Below, in pieces: positions 12,666 to 25,527 of a DNA stretch of 64,000 bases. The stretch comes from Plazaster borealis (Eukaryota > Echinodermata > Asteroidea > Forcipulatida > Labidiasteridae): assembly GCA_021014325.1 (NCBI GenBank), contig CM037473.1:10929501-10993500 (forward strand). Direction: 5' to 3'. The translations under genes were made by a program, and so were the position numbers. The notes under the pieces were generated by a model. The model saw nothing but the letters and a program-made list of their open reading frames with translations, searched no databases and had not been told where the DNA came from. How positions within the stretch are numbered: the first letter of the stretch is position 1; each line of letters begins with the position of its first letter.

Positions 12666-12759
12666 AACCTCACCTGGTTCCTGATCTTCTTGTAGGTCCC
12701 TGGATTCTTCATTTCCAGCATCTCATCATTCAGTGTCTCAAGCTCTGAAGAAATCTTGA
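12666..12759 (-). CDS. second exon of a small coiled-coil-like protein
   Basis: A clean acceptor (ttttcacag) precedes a frame reading KISSELETLNDEMLEMK, then NPGTYKKIRNQ. Heptad-like Leu/Met spacing and high charge suggest a helix or coiled coil. The other two frames contain stops, so coding is plausible. Two donors are possible. CAG|gtgagg at 12,674 is the stronger site but leads to a stop eight codons into the next exon. TT|gtaaag at 12,666 keeps a long frame open, so I chose it. Joined to the start exon, the frame continues without a gap. Confidence 0.5.
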
Positions 12760-12972
12760 CTGTGAAAAACCCAAAACATATAATTTTTCCTTCATGATCA
12801 AAGTTAAATCAAATTATTAAAAGCCATTTCAAAGTATATTTATATAATATGGGAAACTTTTGTAAGTTAAGAGAATATTAACAATAATTTGGAAGGCTAA
12901 TCATCTTACTCGCAGACCGTGAGAAGCGAAATAGACTGTGCAAGTCTCACGCGAATTCAAACATTGCGACCA

Positions 12973-13235
12973 TTAAAGGAACGTTACAGAACTGGTAATT
13001 AAAATTTTCTTTAATATCACAGATTTACATAAAATTTATACGGTCTAATGATGATGATAGTAGAAAACATCCCTATAAATATTTCTGTCTGAAATGCCAT
13101 ATTTGATGAGAAATAAATAAAACTAATTTCCGATTGGAGTTTATCGCTCATGAGCGTTTTATTCTTGCATTGTATAACACATGCAAATGTGTAATCGGTT
13201 TTTCACTATTTTCTCGTGACCCAGATGGCCTTTAA
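12973..13235. mobile_element. family C MITE, shorter copy
   Basis: Reverse orientation to 27.4 kb. It has aaaggaacgttacagaactg at one end but stops at ctcgtgacccagatggcc with TTAA, lacking the outer part of the other end. It lies between exon 2 and exon 1 of the small gene. Confidence 0.72.
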
Positions 13236-13354
13236 AGTGCGTAAGTTTGTTTATTTCACGCTTTCAAGCAATGTATGTGGGACCAAAGTGGTCCAAAAAA
13301 TATGTTCAATATGCACAAGACTTGCACGGTCCATTGTGAAGGATGCAGCTACAC

Positions 13355-13592
13355 GTGTTCGAGCAGCAGTCATGCAAGGGTGCCTTTGGCAGCCAGCCAC
13401 ATCATCGACCTATATATGACTGCAGCCTGAGATCGAAAGTGTTTGATTTTTACAGAGGGAGGAAAACCGAAGGGGCCGGAGAAAAATATTGTGACCAAAG
13501 CACCTCTGCTCACATATGGCCTTAGCTGGGAATCGAACCAGGGCCACATTGGTAAGAGGTGAACGCTTTACGCACTAGCCACCCATACATTC
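13355..13592 (-). mobile_element. tRNA-headed SINE of a third family
   Basis: The minus-strand head has gttcgattcccagc as B box and gtgcgtaaagcg near the A-box position. The body contains tgcaagggtgcctttggcag on the plus strand, repeated at 59,670-59,700. Confidence 0.6.
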
Positions 13593-14326
13593 CTTAAATC
13601 ATGAGGATTATAAATGAGCGCATGCCTGAATTAAATAAAATACACTTTGTCTTAAAGACAAACGACACTTTTTTAGTCTTACAAACAACAAATAGTGAAA
13701 CCTTCCTGTTTTGAGTGGTGTCAATGCCATAGCTGTATTGTAGATCGCTAACCCAATATATGCTGTCTAAGCAAGAGTTAACAGTGAAATGTGTTATCCT
13801 TGCAACTCTCATGTTTAGCAAACATTCTTCTGAGTATAAAGAAAAGTTAAACATCAGTTAAAAACCTGGTCAAGTGAAAAGTTTCAAAATCACCTTCAAA
13901 CATGAGTTATCAAAGAACAAAATGATACATCACCTCTTGCCTTCAGAAATCCTTTCTGGGCTGTCCAGAAAGAGGAAGACTCTTCCTGTATAGTTTTAAT
14001 CAAAATGAAAATTCTGCAAAATCTTTTAATGGCCGACCATTTTGACCTTTGCAGTGTCTTTCTCAAAGGGTGCATAGTGACACATTCAACAAAAATGTAC
14101 TGTAAAAGTATTTTTTCAAGTGTAACACTAATACATGTATACATGTATGATGTGTTTTGCTGTCATTAAGCCTTTCAGAAAGACTCTGCAAGGGTCAAAA
14201 CGTGAGGCCATTTAAATAGTTTTGCATTTATGCCTCAAGTCAGTTTGCTTGGTAAAGCAGTTTTCAATAAGTAAAATAGAATAGTAAGAGTGTAGTTATT
14301 CTTCGTGAGTGGATTTGTTTCAACAA

Positions 14327-14600
14327 CAGGGCTCGAATTTGGGGGGAAAAATCCACAAGACTGCATTGTTTGTAGCTCAAGACTTTTGCTGTACCAGAAA
14401 TTTTTTCACAATACCAGAATAAACAAAAAAATATATATACACAGTGTCACGATTTACCTTTTATGTACTTATGGGTACAACTTTCATAAATACTCAACAG
14501 AATTGAAAGATATTTATCCGACTCAAAGTCAACATGATTTGAACATAATTTTAAAAAATAAAGATGAGGTGAGGTATTATTATTCAATCACACTAGACCG
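14327..14600. mobile_element. family G element truncated by the 43 bp array
   Basis: Begins cagggctcgaatttgggg and follows the order of the 28.2 kb copy (aatccacaagactgc, gaggtattattattcaatc), then stops where the minisatellite starts. Its other end is not found beyond 20,990. Confidence 0.65.
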
Positions 14601-17600
14601 GTCAGTCTTCAACCGTCCATCAGGAATTGTTGGTTTGATGCCCCTCAGTCTTCATCCATCCATCAGGGATTGTTGGTTTGATGCCCCTCAGTCTTCACCC
14701 ATCCATCAGGGATTGTTGGCTTGATGCCCCTCAGTCTTCATCCATCCATCAGGAATTGTAAGTTTGATGCCCCTCAGTCTTTATCCATCCATCAGGAATT
14801 GTTGGTTTGATGCCCCTCAGTCTTCACCCATCCATCAGGAATTGTTGGTTTGATTCCCCTCAGTCTTCATTTGGTTTGATGGGGATTGTTGGTTTGATGC
14901 CCCTCAGTCTTCATCCATCCATCAGGAATTGTTGGTTTGATTCCCCTCAGTCTTCATCCATCCATCAGGAATTGTTGGTTTGATGCCCCTCAGTCTTCAT
15001 CCATCCATCAGGAATTGTTGGTTTGATTCCCCTCAGTCTTCATCCATCCATCAGGAATTGTTGGTTTGATGCCCCTCAGTCTTCACCCATCCATCAGGAA
15101 TTGTTGGTTTGATTCCCCTCAGTCTTCATCCATCCATCAGGGATTGTTGGTTTGATGCCCCTCAGTCTTCACCCATCCATCAGGGATTGTTGGTTTGATG
15201 CCCCTCAGTCTTCATCCATCCATCAGGGATTGTTGGTTTGATGCCCATCAGTCTTCACCCATCCATCAGGGATTGTTGGTTTGATTCCCCTCAGTCTTCA
15301 TCCATCCATTAGGGATTGTTGGTTTGATGCCCCTCAGTCTTCATCCATCCATCAGGAATTGTTGGTTTGATGCCCCTCAGTCTTCATCCATCCATCAAGA
15401 GTTGTTGGTTTGATGCCCCTCAGTCTTCACCCATCCATCAGGAATTGTTGGTTTGATGCCCCTCAGTCTTCACCCATCCATCAGGAATTGTTGGTTTGAT
15501 GCCCCTCAGTCTTCACCCATCCATCAGGGATTGTTGGTTTGATGCCCCTCAGTCTTCATCCATCCATCAGGGATTGTTGGTTTGATGCCCCTCAGTCTTC
15601 ATCCATCCATCAGGGATTGTTGGTTTGATGCCCCTCAGTCTTCATCCATCCATCAGGAATTGTTGGTTTGATGCCCCTCAGTCTTCACCCGTCCATCAGG
15701 GATTGTTGGTTTGATGCCCCTCAGTCTTCATCCATCCATCAGGAATTGTTGGTTTGATGCCCCTCAGTCTTCATCCATCCATCAGGGATTGTTGGTTTGA
15801 TGCCCCTCAGTCTTCAGATGCCCCTCAGTCTTCATCATCCATCAGGGGGATGGTTGGTTTGATGCTCCTCAGTCTTCACCCCATCAGGGATTGTTGGTTT
15901 GATGTTGTTGGTTTGATGCCCATCAGTCTTCACCCATCCATCAGGCATTGTTGGTTTGATGCCCCTCAGTCTTCATCCATCCATCAGGGATTGTTGGTTT
16001 GATGCCCCTCAGTCTTCATCCATCCATCAGGGATTGTTGGTTTGATGCCCCTCAGTCTTCATCCATCCATCAGGGATTGTTGGTTTGATGCCCCTCAGTC
16101 TTCATCCATCCATCAGGGATTGTTGGTTTGATGCCCCTCAGTCTTCATCCATCCATCAGGGATTGTTGGTTTGATGCCCCTCAGTCTTCATCCATCCATC
16201 AGGGATTGTTGGTTTGATGCCCCTCAGTCTTCATCCATCCATCAGGGATTGTTGGTTTGATGCCCATCAGTCTTCATCCATCAGGGATTGTTGGTTTGAT
16301 GCCCCTCAGTCTTCATCCGTCCATCAGGAATTGTTGGTTTGATGCCCCTCAGTCTTCATCCATCCATCAGGGATTGTTGGTTTGATGCCCCTCAGTCTTC
16401 ATCCATCCATCAGGCATTGTTGGTTTGATGCCCCTCAGTCTTCATCCATCCATCAGGGATTGTTGGTTTGATGCCCCTCAGTCTTCATCCATCCACCAGG
16501 GATTGTTGGTTTGATGCCCATCAGTCTTCATCCATCCATCAGGGATTGTTGGTTTGATGCCCCTCAGTCTTCATCCATCCATCAGGCATTGTTGGTTTGA
16601 TGCCCCTCAGTCTTCATCCATCCATCAGGAATTGTTGGTTTGATGCCCCTCAGTCTTCATCCATCCATCAGGGATTGTTGGTTTGATGCCCCTCAGTCTT
16701 CATCCATCCATCAGGAATTGTTGGTTTGATGCCCCTCAGTCTTCACTAGTCCATCAGGGATTATTGGTTTGATGCCCCTCAGTCTTCACCCGTCCATCAG
16801 GGATTGTTGGTTTGATGCCCCTCAGTCTTCATCCATCCATCAGGAATTGTTGGTTTGATGCCCCTCAGTCTTCATCCATCCATCAGGGATTGTTGGTTTG
16901 ATGCCCCTCAGTCTTCACCCGTCCATCAGGGATTGTTGGTTTGATGCCCCTCAGTCTTCATCCGTCCATCAGGGATGGTTGGTTTGATGCCCATCAGTCT
17001 TCACCCATCCATCAGGAATTGTTGGTTTGATGCCCCTCAGTCTTCATCCATCCATCAGGGATTGTTGGTTTGATGCCCCTCAGTCTCCATCCATCCATCA
17101 GGGATTGTAAGTTTGATGCCCCTCAGTCTTCATCCATCCATCAGGGATTGTTGGTTTGATGCCCCTCAGTCTTCATCCATCCATCAGGAATTGTTGGTTT
17201 GATGCCCCTCAGTCTTTATCCAACCATCAGGGATTGTTGGTTTGATGCCCCTCAGTCTTCGTCCATCCATCAGGCATTGTTGGTTTGATGCCCCTCAGTC
17301 TTCATCCGTCCATCAGGAATTGTTGGTTTGATGCCCCTCAGTCTTCATCCATCCATCAGGGATTGTTGGTTTGATGCCCATCAGTCTTCATCCATCCATC
17401 AGGGATTGTTGGTTTGATGCCCCTCAGTCTTCACCCATCCATCAGGAATTGTTGGTTTGATGCCCCTCAGTCTTCACCCGTCCATCAGGAAGTGTTGGTT
17501 TGATGCCCCTCAGTCTTCATCCATCCATCAGGAATTGTTGGTTTGATGCCCCTCAGTCTTCACCCATCCATCAGGGATTGTTGGTTTGATGCCCCTCAGT

Positions 17601-20600
17601 CTTCATCCATCCATCAGGGATTGTTGGTTTGATGCCCCTCAGTCTTCATCCATCCATCAGGGATTGTTGGTTTGATGCCCCTCAGTCTTCACCCATCCAT
17701 CAGGAATTGTTGGTTTGATGCCCCTCAGTCTTCACCCGTCCATCAGGAAGTGTTGGTTTGATGCCCCTCAGTCTTCATCCATCCATCAGGAATTGTTGGT
17801 TTGATGCCCCTCAGTCTTCACCCATCCATCAGGGATTGTTGGTTTGATGCCCCTCAGTCTTCATCCATCCATCACGAATTGTTGGTTTGATGCCCCTCAG
17901 TCTTCACCCATCCATCAGGGATTGTTGGTTTGATGCCCCTCAGTCTTCATCCATCCATCAGGCATTGTTGGTTTGATGCCCATCAGTCTTCATCCATCCA
18001 TCAGGAATTGTTGGTTTGATGCCCCTCAGTCTTCATCCATCCATCAGTCATTGTTGGTTTGATGCCCCTCAGTCTTCACCCGTCCATCAGGGATTGTTGG
18101 TTTGATGCCCCTCAGTCTTCATCCATCCATCAGGGATTGTTGGTTTGATGCCCCTCAGTCTTCATCCATCCATCAGGGATTGTTGGTTTGATGCCCCTCA
18201 GTCTTCATCCATCCATCAGGAATTGTTGGTTTGATGCCCCTCAGTCTTCATCCATCCATCAGGAATTGTTGGTTTGATGCCCCTCAGTCTTCATCCATCC
18301 ATCAGGGATTGTTGGTTTGATGCCCCTCAGTCTTCATCCATCCATCAGGGATTGTTGGTTTGATGCCCCTCAGTCTTCATCCATCCATCAGGGATTGTTG
18401 GTTTGATGCCCCTCAGTCTTCATCCATCCATCAGGGATTGTTGGTTTGATGCCCCTCAGTCTTCATCCATCCATCAGGGATTGTTGGTTTGATGCCCCTC
18501 AGTCTTCACCCATCCATCAGGCATTGTTGGTTTGATGCCGCTCAGTCTTCATCCATCCATCAGGAATTGTTGGTTTGATGCCCCTCAGTCTTCATCCATC
18601 CATCAGGAATTGTTGGTTTGATGCCCCTCAGTCTTCATCCATCCATCAGGGATTGTTGGTTTGATGCCCCTCAGTCTTCATCCATCCATCAGGAATTGTT
18701 GGTTTGATGCCCCTCAGTCTTCATCCATCCATCAGGAATTGTTGGTTTGATGCCCCTCAGTCTTCATCCATCCATCAGGGATTGTTGGTTTGATGCCCCT
18801 CAGTCTTCATCCATCCATCAGGAATTGTTGGTTTGATGCCCCTCAGTCTTCATCCATCCATCAGGGATTGTTGGTTTGATGCTCCTCAGTCTTCATCCAT
18901 CCACCAGGGATTGTTGGTTTGATGCTCCTCAGTCTTCATCCATCCATCAGGGATTGTTGGTTTGATGCTCCTCAGTCTTCATCCATCCATCAGGAATTGT
19001 TGGTTTGATGCCCCTCAGTCTTCATCCATCCATCAGGGATTGTTGGTTTGATGCCCCTCAGTCTTCATCCATCCATCAGGAATTGTTGGTTTGATGCCCC
19101 TCAGTCTTCATCCATCCATCAGGGATTGTTGGTTTGATGCCCCTCAGTCTTCATCCATCCATCAGGGATTGTTGGTTTGATGCCCCTCAGTCTTCATCCA
19201 TCCATCAGGGATTGTCAGCTTGATGCCCCTCAGTCTTCATCCATGTTCCATCAGGGATTGTTGGTTTGATGCCCCTCAGTCTTCATCCATCCATCAGGGA
19301 TTGTTGGTTTGATGCCCCTCAGTCTTCATCCATCCATCAGGGATTGTTGGTTTGATGCCCCTCAGTCTTCATCCATCCATCAGGAATTGTTGGTTTGATG
19401 CCCCTCAGTCTTCATCCATCCATCAGGGATTGTTGGTTTGATGCCCCTCAGTCTTCATCCATCCATCAGGGATTGTTGGTTTGATGCCCCTCAGTCTTTA
19501 TCCATCCATCAGGGATTGTTGGTTTGATGCCCCTCAGTCTTCACCCGTCCACCAGGGATTGTTGGTTTGATGCCCCTCAGTCTTCTTCCATCCATCAGGA
19601 ATTGTTGGTTTGATGCCCCTCAGTCTTCTTCCATCCATCAGGAATTGTTGGTTTGATGCCCCTCAGTCTTCATCCATCCATCAGGGATTGTTGGTTTGAT
19701 GCCCCTCAGTCTTCATCCATCCATCAGGGATTGTTAGCTTGATGCCCCTCAGTCTTCATCCATCCATCAGGGATTGTTGGTTTGATGCCCCTCAGTCTTC
19801 ATCCATCCATCAGGAATTGTTGGTTTGATGCCCCTCAGTCTTCATCCATCCATCAGGGATTGTTGGTTTGATGCCCCTCAGTCTTCATCCATCCATCAGG
19901 GATTGTTGGTTTGATGCCCCTCAGTCTTTATCCATCCATCAGGGATTGTTGGTTTGATGCCCCTCAGTCTTCATCCATCCATCAGGGATTGTTGGTTTGA
20001 TGCCCCTCAGTCTTCATCCATCCATCAGGGATTGTTAGCTTGATGCCCCTCAGTCTTCATCCATCCATCAGGGATTGTTGGTTTGATGCCCCTCAGTCTT
20101 CATCCATCCATCAGGAATTGTTGGTTTGATGCCCCTCAGTCTTCATCCATCCATCAGGGATTGTTGGTTTGATGCCCCTCAGTCTTCATCCATCCATCAG
20201 GGATTGTTGGTTTTATGCCCCTCAGTCTTTATCCATCCATCAGGGATTGTTGGTTTGATGCCCCTCAGTCTTCTTCCATCCATCAGGGATTGTTGGTTTG
20301 ATGCCCCTCAGTCTTCATCCATCCATCAGGGATTGTTGGTTTGATGCCCCTCAGTCTTCTTCCAACCACCAGGAATTGTTGGTTTGATGCTCCTCAGTCT
20401 TCATCCATCCATCAGGAATTGTTGGTTTGATGCCCCTCAGTCTTCATCCAACTATCAGGGATTGTTGGTTTGATGCCCCTCAGTCTCCATCCATCCATCA
20501 GGGATTGTTGCTTTGATGCCCCTCAGTCTTCATCCATCCATCAGGGATTGTCAGCTTGATGCCCCTCAGTCTTCATCCATCCATCAGGGAATGTTGGTTT

Positions 20601-20990
20601 GATGCCCCTCAGTCTTCATCCATCCATCAGGAATTGTTGGTTTGATGCCCCTCAGTCTTCATCCATCCATCAGGAATTGTTGGTTTGATGCTCCTCAGTC
20701 TTCATCCATCCATCAGGGATTGTTGGTTTGATGCCCCTCAGTCTTCATCCATCCATCAGGAATTGTTGGTTTGATGCCCCTCAGTCTTCATCCATCCATC
20801 AGGAATTGTTGGTTTGATGCCCCTCAGTCTTCATCCATCCATCAGGAATTGTTGGTTTGATGCCCCTCAGTCTTCATCCATCCATCAGGGATTGTTGGTT
20901 TGATGCCCCTCAGTCTTCATCCATCCATCAGGGATTGTTGGTTTGATGCCCCTCAGTCTTCATCCAACCATCAGAAATTGTTGGCTTGAT
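14601..20990. repeat. 43 bp minisatellite, about 148 copies
   Basis: A continuous head-to-tail array of a 43-base unit composed of gggattgttggtttgatg, then cccctcagtcttc, then atccatccatca. Variants change gggattg to ggaattg or gcattg, atcc to accc or atccgt, and cccctca to cccatca. A few units have small internal duplications or deletions (15,800-15,930). The unit is not a multiple of three, so reading frames cycle and a TGA recurs about every 129 bases; the open stretches inside are artefacts. The left edge falls inside an inverted-repeat element related to that at 28,227-28,743. No A-rich tail or centromere-like feature is visible. Confidence 0.97.
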
Positions 20991-21769
20991 GGTTTCACGT
21001 CTGCATCCAAGTTTTTAGTGGCTTGATGTAATTCAGTATTCATTGATAAAATATTATATTTTACCACCTTGCTGCCTCCATGTGTACAGTGCATCTATGC
21101 CACCTCACTGTTTCCAAAAGCCATGCAGGGGAAACTTTTTTTCCACTTTACAATAAGATGACTACATGTAATGACCAAAACATTCACCACGCAGCACAGA
21201 ATAAAAGGCAAATTGACACGCAACTGTTACTTTTGCTCAATTTATTTGAAGTACCGTATTCACAGATAATATGTGACGTAACTGAAAAGATGTTGGTAGA
21301 GAATAAATGACAAACCAGCATCTGTTCCATTAATTTGTCAAATTCAAAATTTATTCTAGCACACAACAAATAGTTGATTTAATGTACTTTATACATGTAG
21401 ATACTTAATAATAGAGTAAAAAGACAAATACCAGAAACTGTACAGAAAAAAAAAGAAAGAATCCTTTATTCCAATTTGTTTGTTACAAAATTTGCATTGC
21501 ATAGGAGCACAAAAAGATAAATTAATGGACACGGAGCAAACCTCTAAAATATTGAACAGTTATGAAGAGAGGGTAGGGCCTCTATGCATGCACACACTCA
21601 TGCATAAGGGAATAAAAGGGGGAATAATTGTGGATTACAAACTGTTAAGAGAATAAATACAGGGGTTTATTGAGCAATACTTTTTCTCAGTCAACTTTTC
21701 GAGGCCAAGGAACTTTAGCAAATGAACAAATAAAAAGGAACTAGGGCATCCAGACTAAAATTTAGTGCA
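20991..21769. other. stretch between the minisatellite and the first MITE
   Basis: No gene or splice pair is seen. It is AT-rich with short ORFs on both strands only. Confidence 0.5.
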
Positions 21770-22146
21770 TTAAAGGCAGGGTGTATTTTTGGTAATTACT
21801 ATACACAACTTCCATAACAACTAACTTGGTAAAGAGCACGGCAGAGCTGTCGATGTTATAAAACATTGTTGGAAACTACCCCCTTTGAAGTAATGTAGTT
21901 TTAGAGAAAGAGGTAATTTTTCACCAGAATATTTTAATCTTAGAAAGGCTTCATTCTCAGGCATCTGAAAGCACACGATTCTATGCAACGAGGGTGTTTT
22001 TTCTTTTGATTATTTTCTTGCAACTTCGATGACCAATTGAGCCCAAATTTTCACAGGTTCGTTATTTGATGCACAAAAATTGCACATGTTGGGTTTCACC
22101 AAGTGTGGATGCTGGTCTTTGACAATTACTAAAAGTATACCCTGCT
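21770..22146 (-). mobile_element. MITE, family A/B relative, right end degraded
   Basis: Left TTAA and ggcagggtgtatttttgg end are clear. The internal order matches 48.7 kb. The right end reads aaagtataccctgctcc without a clear TTAA. Its right part is partly repeated at 22,420-22,520. Confidence 0.65.
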
Positions 22147-22599
22147 CCTTGCTATGCCCCTGAATGAGGCCAGGCAAAGTATACCTTTGGTTTTTTGAAC
22201 TGTTCGGTTGTTTTAACTGATATAAATGTAGATATAATATACAATAAAACTAAAGAAAAAAAATTTTAAAAAAAAAGTAAGAGGTTTTTATTTAATATTT
22301 TAATTTTATTATTAAGAGGCATCTCTCTCTCTTATCTTACTTTTTATGCAACAAGGGTTCCAAGTTTTCCTTTTTTATTTTGATTATTCTCTTGGACCAC
22401 CATTTGACAGCACAGGTTTGTTATTTGATGCACAAAATTTGATGCAAATTGCACATGTTATTGTTGTGTGGATACTGGATACTGGTGGATACCAAAAGTA
22501 TACCCTGCTCCTTGCTATTCCCCTGAATATAGATGAGGCCTTAAAGGCAAAGTATACCTTTGGTTTTTTGAACTGTTCGGTTGTTTTAATCCGATATAA

Positions 22600-22980
22600 T
22601 AATAATAATAATAACGGACATTTATATTGCACAATACCTATATGAATATACTCTACTGCGCATTCCAACATTATTACCCCTGGTCACTGGGCCATTTATT
22701 TCAATCCTTAAACCATCTCAGCTCCCTGGGCAGTATACAGCCTGTGCTGCAATATATGCGCTACTAGGCTAAATCAATCACAAGAACCATCTCTGCCCTC
22801 ACAGGTACCCATTTTACCCTGGGTGGAGAGAAGCAATTATAGTTAAGTGTCTTGCTCAGGGACACAAGTGTCTTGCTCAGGGACACAAGTGTCACGACTG
22901 GGACTCGAACCCACACTCTGCTGAACAGAAACACCAGAGCTTGAGTTCGGTGTTCTTATCCATTCGGCCACGACTCACCT
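22600..22980 (-). mobile_element. tRNA-derived SINE, full length
   Basis: The tRNA head is at the right end on the minus strand (tggccgaatggataagaac as A box, gggttcgagtccc as B box, with a long variable arm as in Leu/Ser tRNAs). A body with the cttgctcagggacacaag motif follows, and the tail is an (aat)n run at 22,599-22,617. The gtgtcttgctcagggacacaa block is duplicated in tandem in this copy. It is inserted in the TTAA element that spans 22,541-23,475. Confidence 0.82.
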
Positions 22981-23299
22981 ATAAATCACTCCCCTATAAT
23001 TTAAATGTAGATATATACAAAAAACTAACCTGTGAAAATTTCATTTTAAAAAGTGGTAGCGTTTTTGATATATTGCCGAAAATCTGGAGTGGTTATGTCC
23101 ACGAAGGAAGAATAATCCGTAATTGGAATACACAATTTGAGAAAGGTTTCATGCAGAAACGTTTCTCAGATTGAAATGTTTTTGAATCCCTCTCTCTAAA
23201 ACCACATTCCTTAGAAGGGAATCGTTTCTCAAAATGTTACACATTATCAACAGCTGCAGTGCTTCTTACCAAGTGTAAGTTTTTATGGTCATGAATTTT

Positions 23300-23430
23300 T
23301 GCTCTGGAATGGCAAAGGTCGTGGGTTCGAATCCCACCCGAGTAATATGCCTGTGATTTTTTTCACAGGACTCGGGAAAGTACTGAGTATACAGTGCTTT
23401 ACACACATCGGTGTACGGGTAAAACCAAAT
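23300..23430 (+). mobile_element. tRNA-derived SINE fragment
   Basis: It contains gtgggttcgaatcccaccc (B box with its T-arm) and a downstream ctgtgattttttcacagg hairpin and gtgctttacac end. It is the second insertion in the element at 22,541-23,475. Confidence 0.65.
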
Positions 23431-23475
23431 ATAATAATTTTTGGAGTATTTACCAAAGGTATACCCTCACTTTAA

Positions 23476-24878
23476 GCGTTTGAATACGAGTAATAGTCAA
23501 CAATTTGAAAACGAACGTACAATCACACCAACAATTAAGTATAACACAAAAGCATTAAAAAGAAAATAAATGCATGAAGGGGAAAAGAATGTGGGACAGA
23601 GAGGAACAGCTAGGCACTTTGAATTATTACAAAGTGTTAAAATCAGGAAAAATAAGCCATTTCTGGGTCTACAGTAATCTTGACAATGCTATTCACTAAA
23701 CACAATTTTAGTTCCTTTGGGCATGAGTGCGCGAGAGTTCCGGTCGGGCAATGAAATACATGAAATGTTCGCTTCAGTTTTCCTTTTAAAAGTCAATAAT
23801 TAGCGTTTGAACCACCAGTCAAGGAATAGTCAAAAAAGGGAAATAAAGTCCAACATCCATTATTATTTATTAGTATTATTTATTTGTCATCATACAAAAA
23901 GAATTACAAAACAAGAAACATAAAATACAATACCAAGAGACACTTACTGATGACAGGAACTTAACAAATGAGTTAAAGCATTTAGCTCCCGATTAATACA
24001 AGGCACTAAAATCCATTTAAATATTTAAAAATGAAATTCAAGACAAACAAAAAGATAGGCTCTAATTTGATCTAAACTTTGAAAAATTGATCCCTTAGAA
24101 GGTGGTAGTTGGATATGGAAATTTGTCCAGGAAAAATTACAGAGATATACAATAATAAGACACGTAGCTCTTCAATTAATTCAATTTTTAATTTGTCATA
24201 TCATAGATAGCTAAAATGTCAGGGTTCTGCCCACGGTGGTCGGTGCCGTAAAACCCAACCAGCACTCATGATTCCCCGACCACCACGAGCAGAATTATTT
24301 TGTTTTCCGACCACCACACATTTTCCTTTCTTTTTTTGCCCATTTCCTACAAAATATTTTGAACATCGTGTAAAAAAAATTATTTACCAGTAAAAAGCTT
24401 CATCCAAAGTTTCGAGTAGCCTACTTCTTTGGTTTGAGTCTATTTTAATGATCCAGGATCGAGCATCCCTCCCGCCTGTACCATGTACATTATATCCAAT
24501 GAAACTCGCATTGATTTCACAATGGTTTCCAGTCACGCTGATTTAGCTTTACGCTTGGAATAACATGATACCAGTTTCATCATGTTGCGTACCCTATTCT
24601 ACAGCGTATAATACAACAGAAAATGAATTGCAGAGAAAGCACCATGCTATAAATAGTTGCTGTAAATTGTTTTCCCATGGCGGGAAAGGCGTGCGCACAC
24701 TATGGAGGCCTACATTCAAGGCACAGCTGCAGGGCGCATGTGTGTAACCACTCCGTGCACGATCGAAAGGAAATTGACTTGACCGTACTTAGAAAAACTT
24801 TTTTCCGGCACTAAAGAAGTCCTGGGCAGAACCCTGAAATGTGGATCTATTTATCTTCTTTATAAAGTACAGATCCTC
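23476..24878. other. stretch without a supported gene
   Basis: Contains a LINE-3'-end-like ttatttgtcatcatacaaaa at 23,880 and an inverted pair around 24,215-24,310 (ggttctgcccacggtggtcg against gaccaccacgagcag). It would lie in the long intron of the small gene. Confidence 0.45.
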
Positions 24879-24947
24879 CAAGCATAGAGAAAGGATCTGT
24901 ACAGAGAAAGGATCTGTATAGAGAAAGGATCTGTCCTTTCTCTATGC
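24879..24947. repeat. hairpin with three agagaaaggatctgta units
   Basis: Three tandem copies of a 17-base unit on one arm face a single tcctttctctatgc arm. Confidence 0.7.
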
Positions 24948-24984
24948 TCTAAGAAGCCTGGAGACTTCCAAGTAGCCTAATGTC

Positions 24985-25527
24985 TAGACCCAGTAATTGG
25001 GGCGCTGTACTCCTTTTTCGAATTTATCAGTCATACTAGCGCCCCAGCGTATCAATATTCCCCGAAGTTTCTTCAATTTGCTATAATTCGCAACAAAAAA
25101 TGCCTCAGAACGACAAAAATACCCAACAAAATAGCTTTATATACGCCTAGTGGCTTCTTGATATGTCTATGATGCAACATCAGGCATTTAAATGTACTCA
25201 CGATTTTGTTTTGTGCTGCAAATTTCTGATTTTTGTGAAGTCCATTTGAGCATATCGGTAAAACCGCCATGACGCCCGGCTCTCAGCTATGCAGGATCGT
25301 AGACGGGTGCCTTGCCTCAACCGTGATAACAGCGCGGTTTAGGCAGGACACCTGTCCAATTTTAGACGGGTGTCCTGCCTCAACCGCCCTGTTATCACGG
25401 TTGAGGCAAGGCACCCGTCTAAATTGAAGAAACTTCGGGGAATATACCTCGATACGCTGGGGCGCTAGTACGACCGATAATGTCAAAATTTCGAAAAAGG
25501 AGTACAGTGCCCCAGTTACTGGGTCTA
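24985..25527. mobile_element. Mutator-like foldback element with 9 bp target duplication
   Basis: The direct repeat cctaatgtc flanks the element at 24,976-24,984 and 25,528-25,536. Terminal inverted repeats of about 100 bases begin tagacccagtaattgggg and include actagcgccccagcgtatc and ttccccgaagtttcttcaat. A second inverted repeat (25,301-25,420, agacgggtgccttgcctcaa) lies inside. Long TIRs plus a 9 bp duplication fit the Mutator (MULE) superfamily. No transposase remains. Confidence 0.8.

Larger units (their letters stand above)
22541..23475. mobile_element. family B MITE split by two SINE insertions
   Basis: Ends ttaaaggcaaagtatacctt and accaaaggtataccc with TTAA flanks. Interior body pieces (gccgaaaatctggagtgg, gaagggaatcgtttctc) are separated by the SINEs at 22,600-22,980 and 23,300-23,430. 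Confidence 0.75.

Noticed and set aside
15754..20344. Open frames such as MPLSLHPSIRDCWFDA within the minisatellite
   Set aside because: The 43-base unit shifts frame each copy and brings a TGA about every 129 bases. The frames exist only because of the repeat.
14601..20990. CRISPR array
   Set aside because: Units are contiguous with no unique spacers, and the window is eukaryotic.
22926..22980. Functional leucine or serine tRNA gene
   Set aside because: The tRNA-like head continues into a SINE body and tail, and similar copies occur at 33.7, 34.4 and 54.0 kb.
24565..24747. Short plus-strand frame near a CpG-rich patch
   Set aside because: No splice sites, no similarity recognised, and length within chance expectation.
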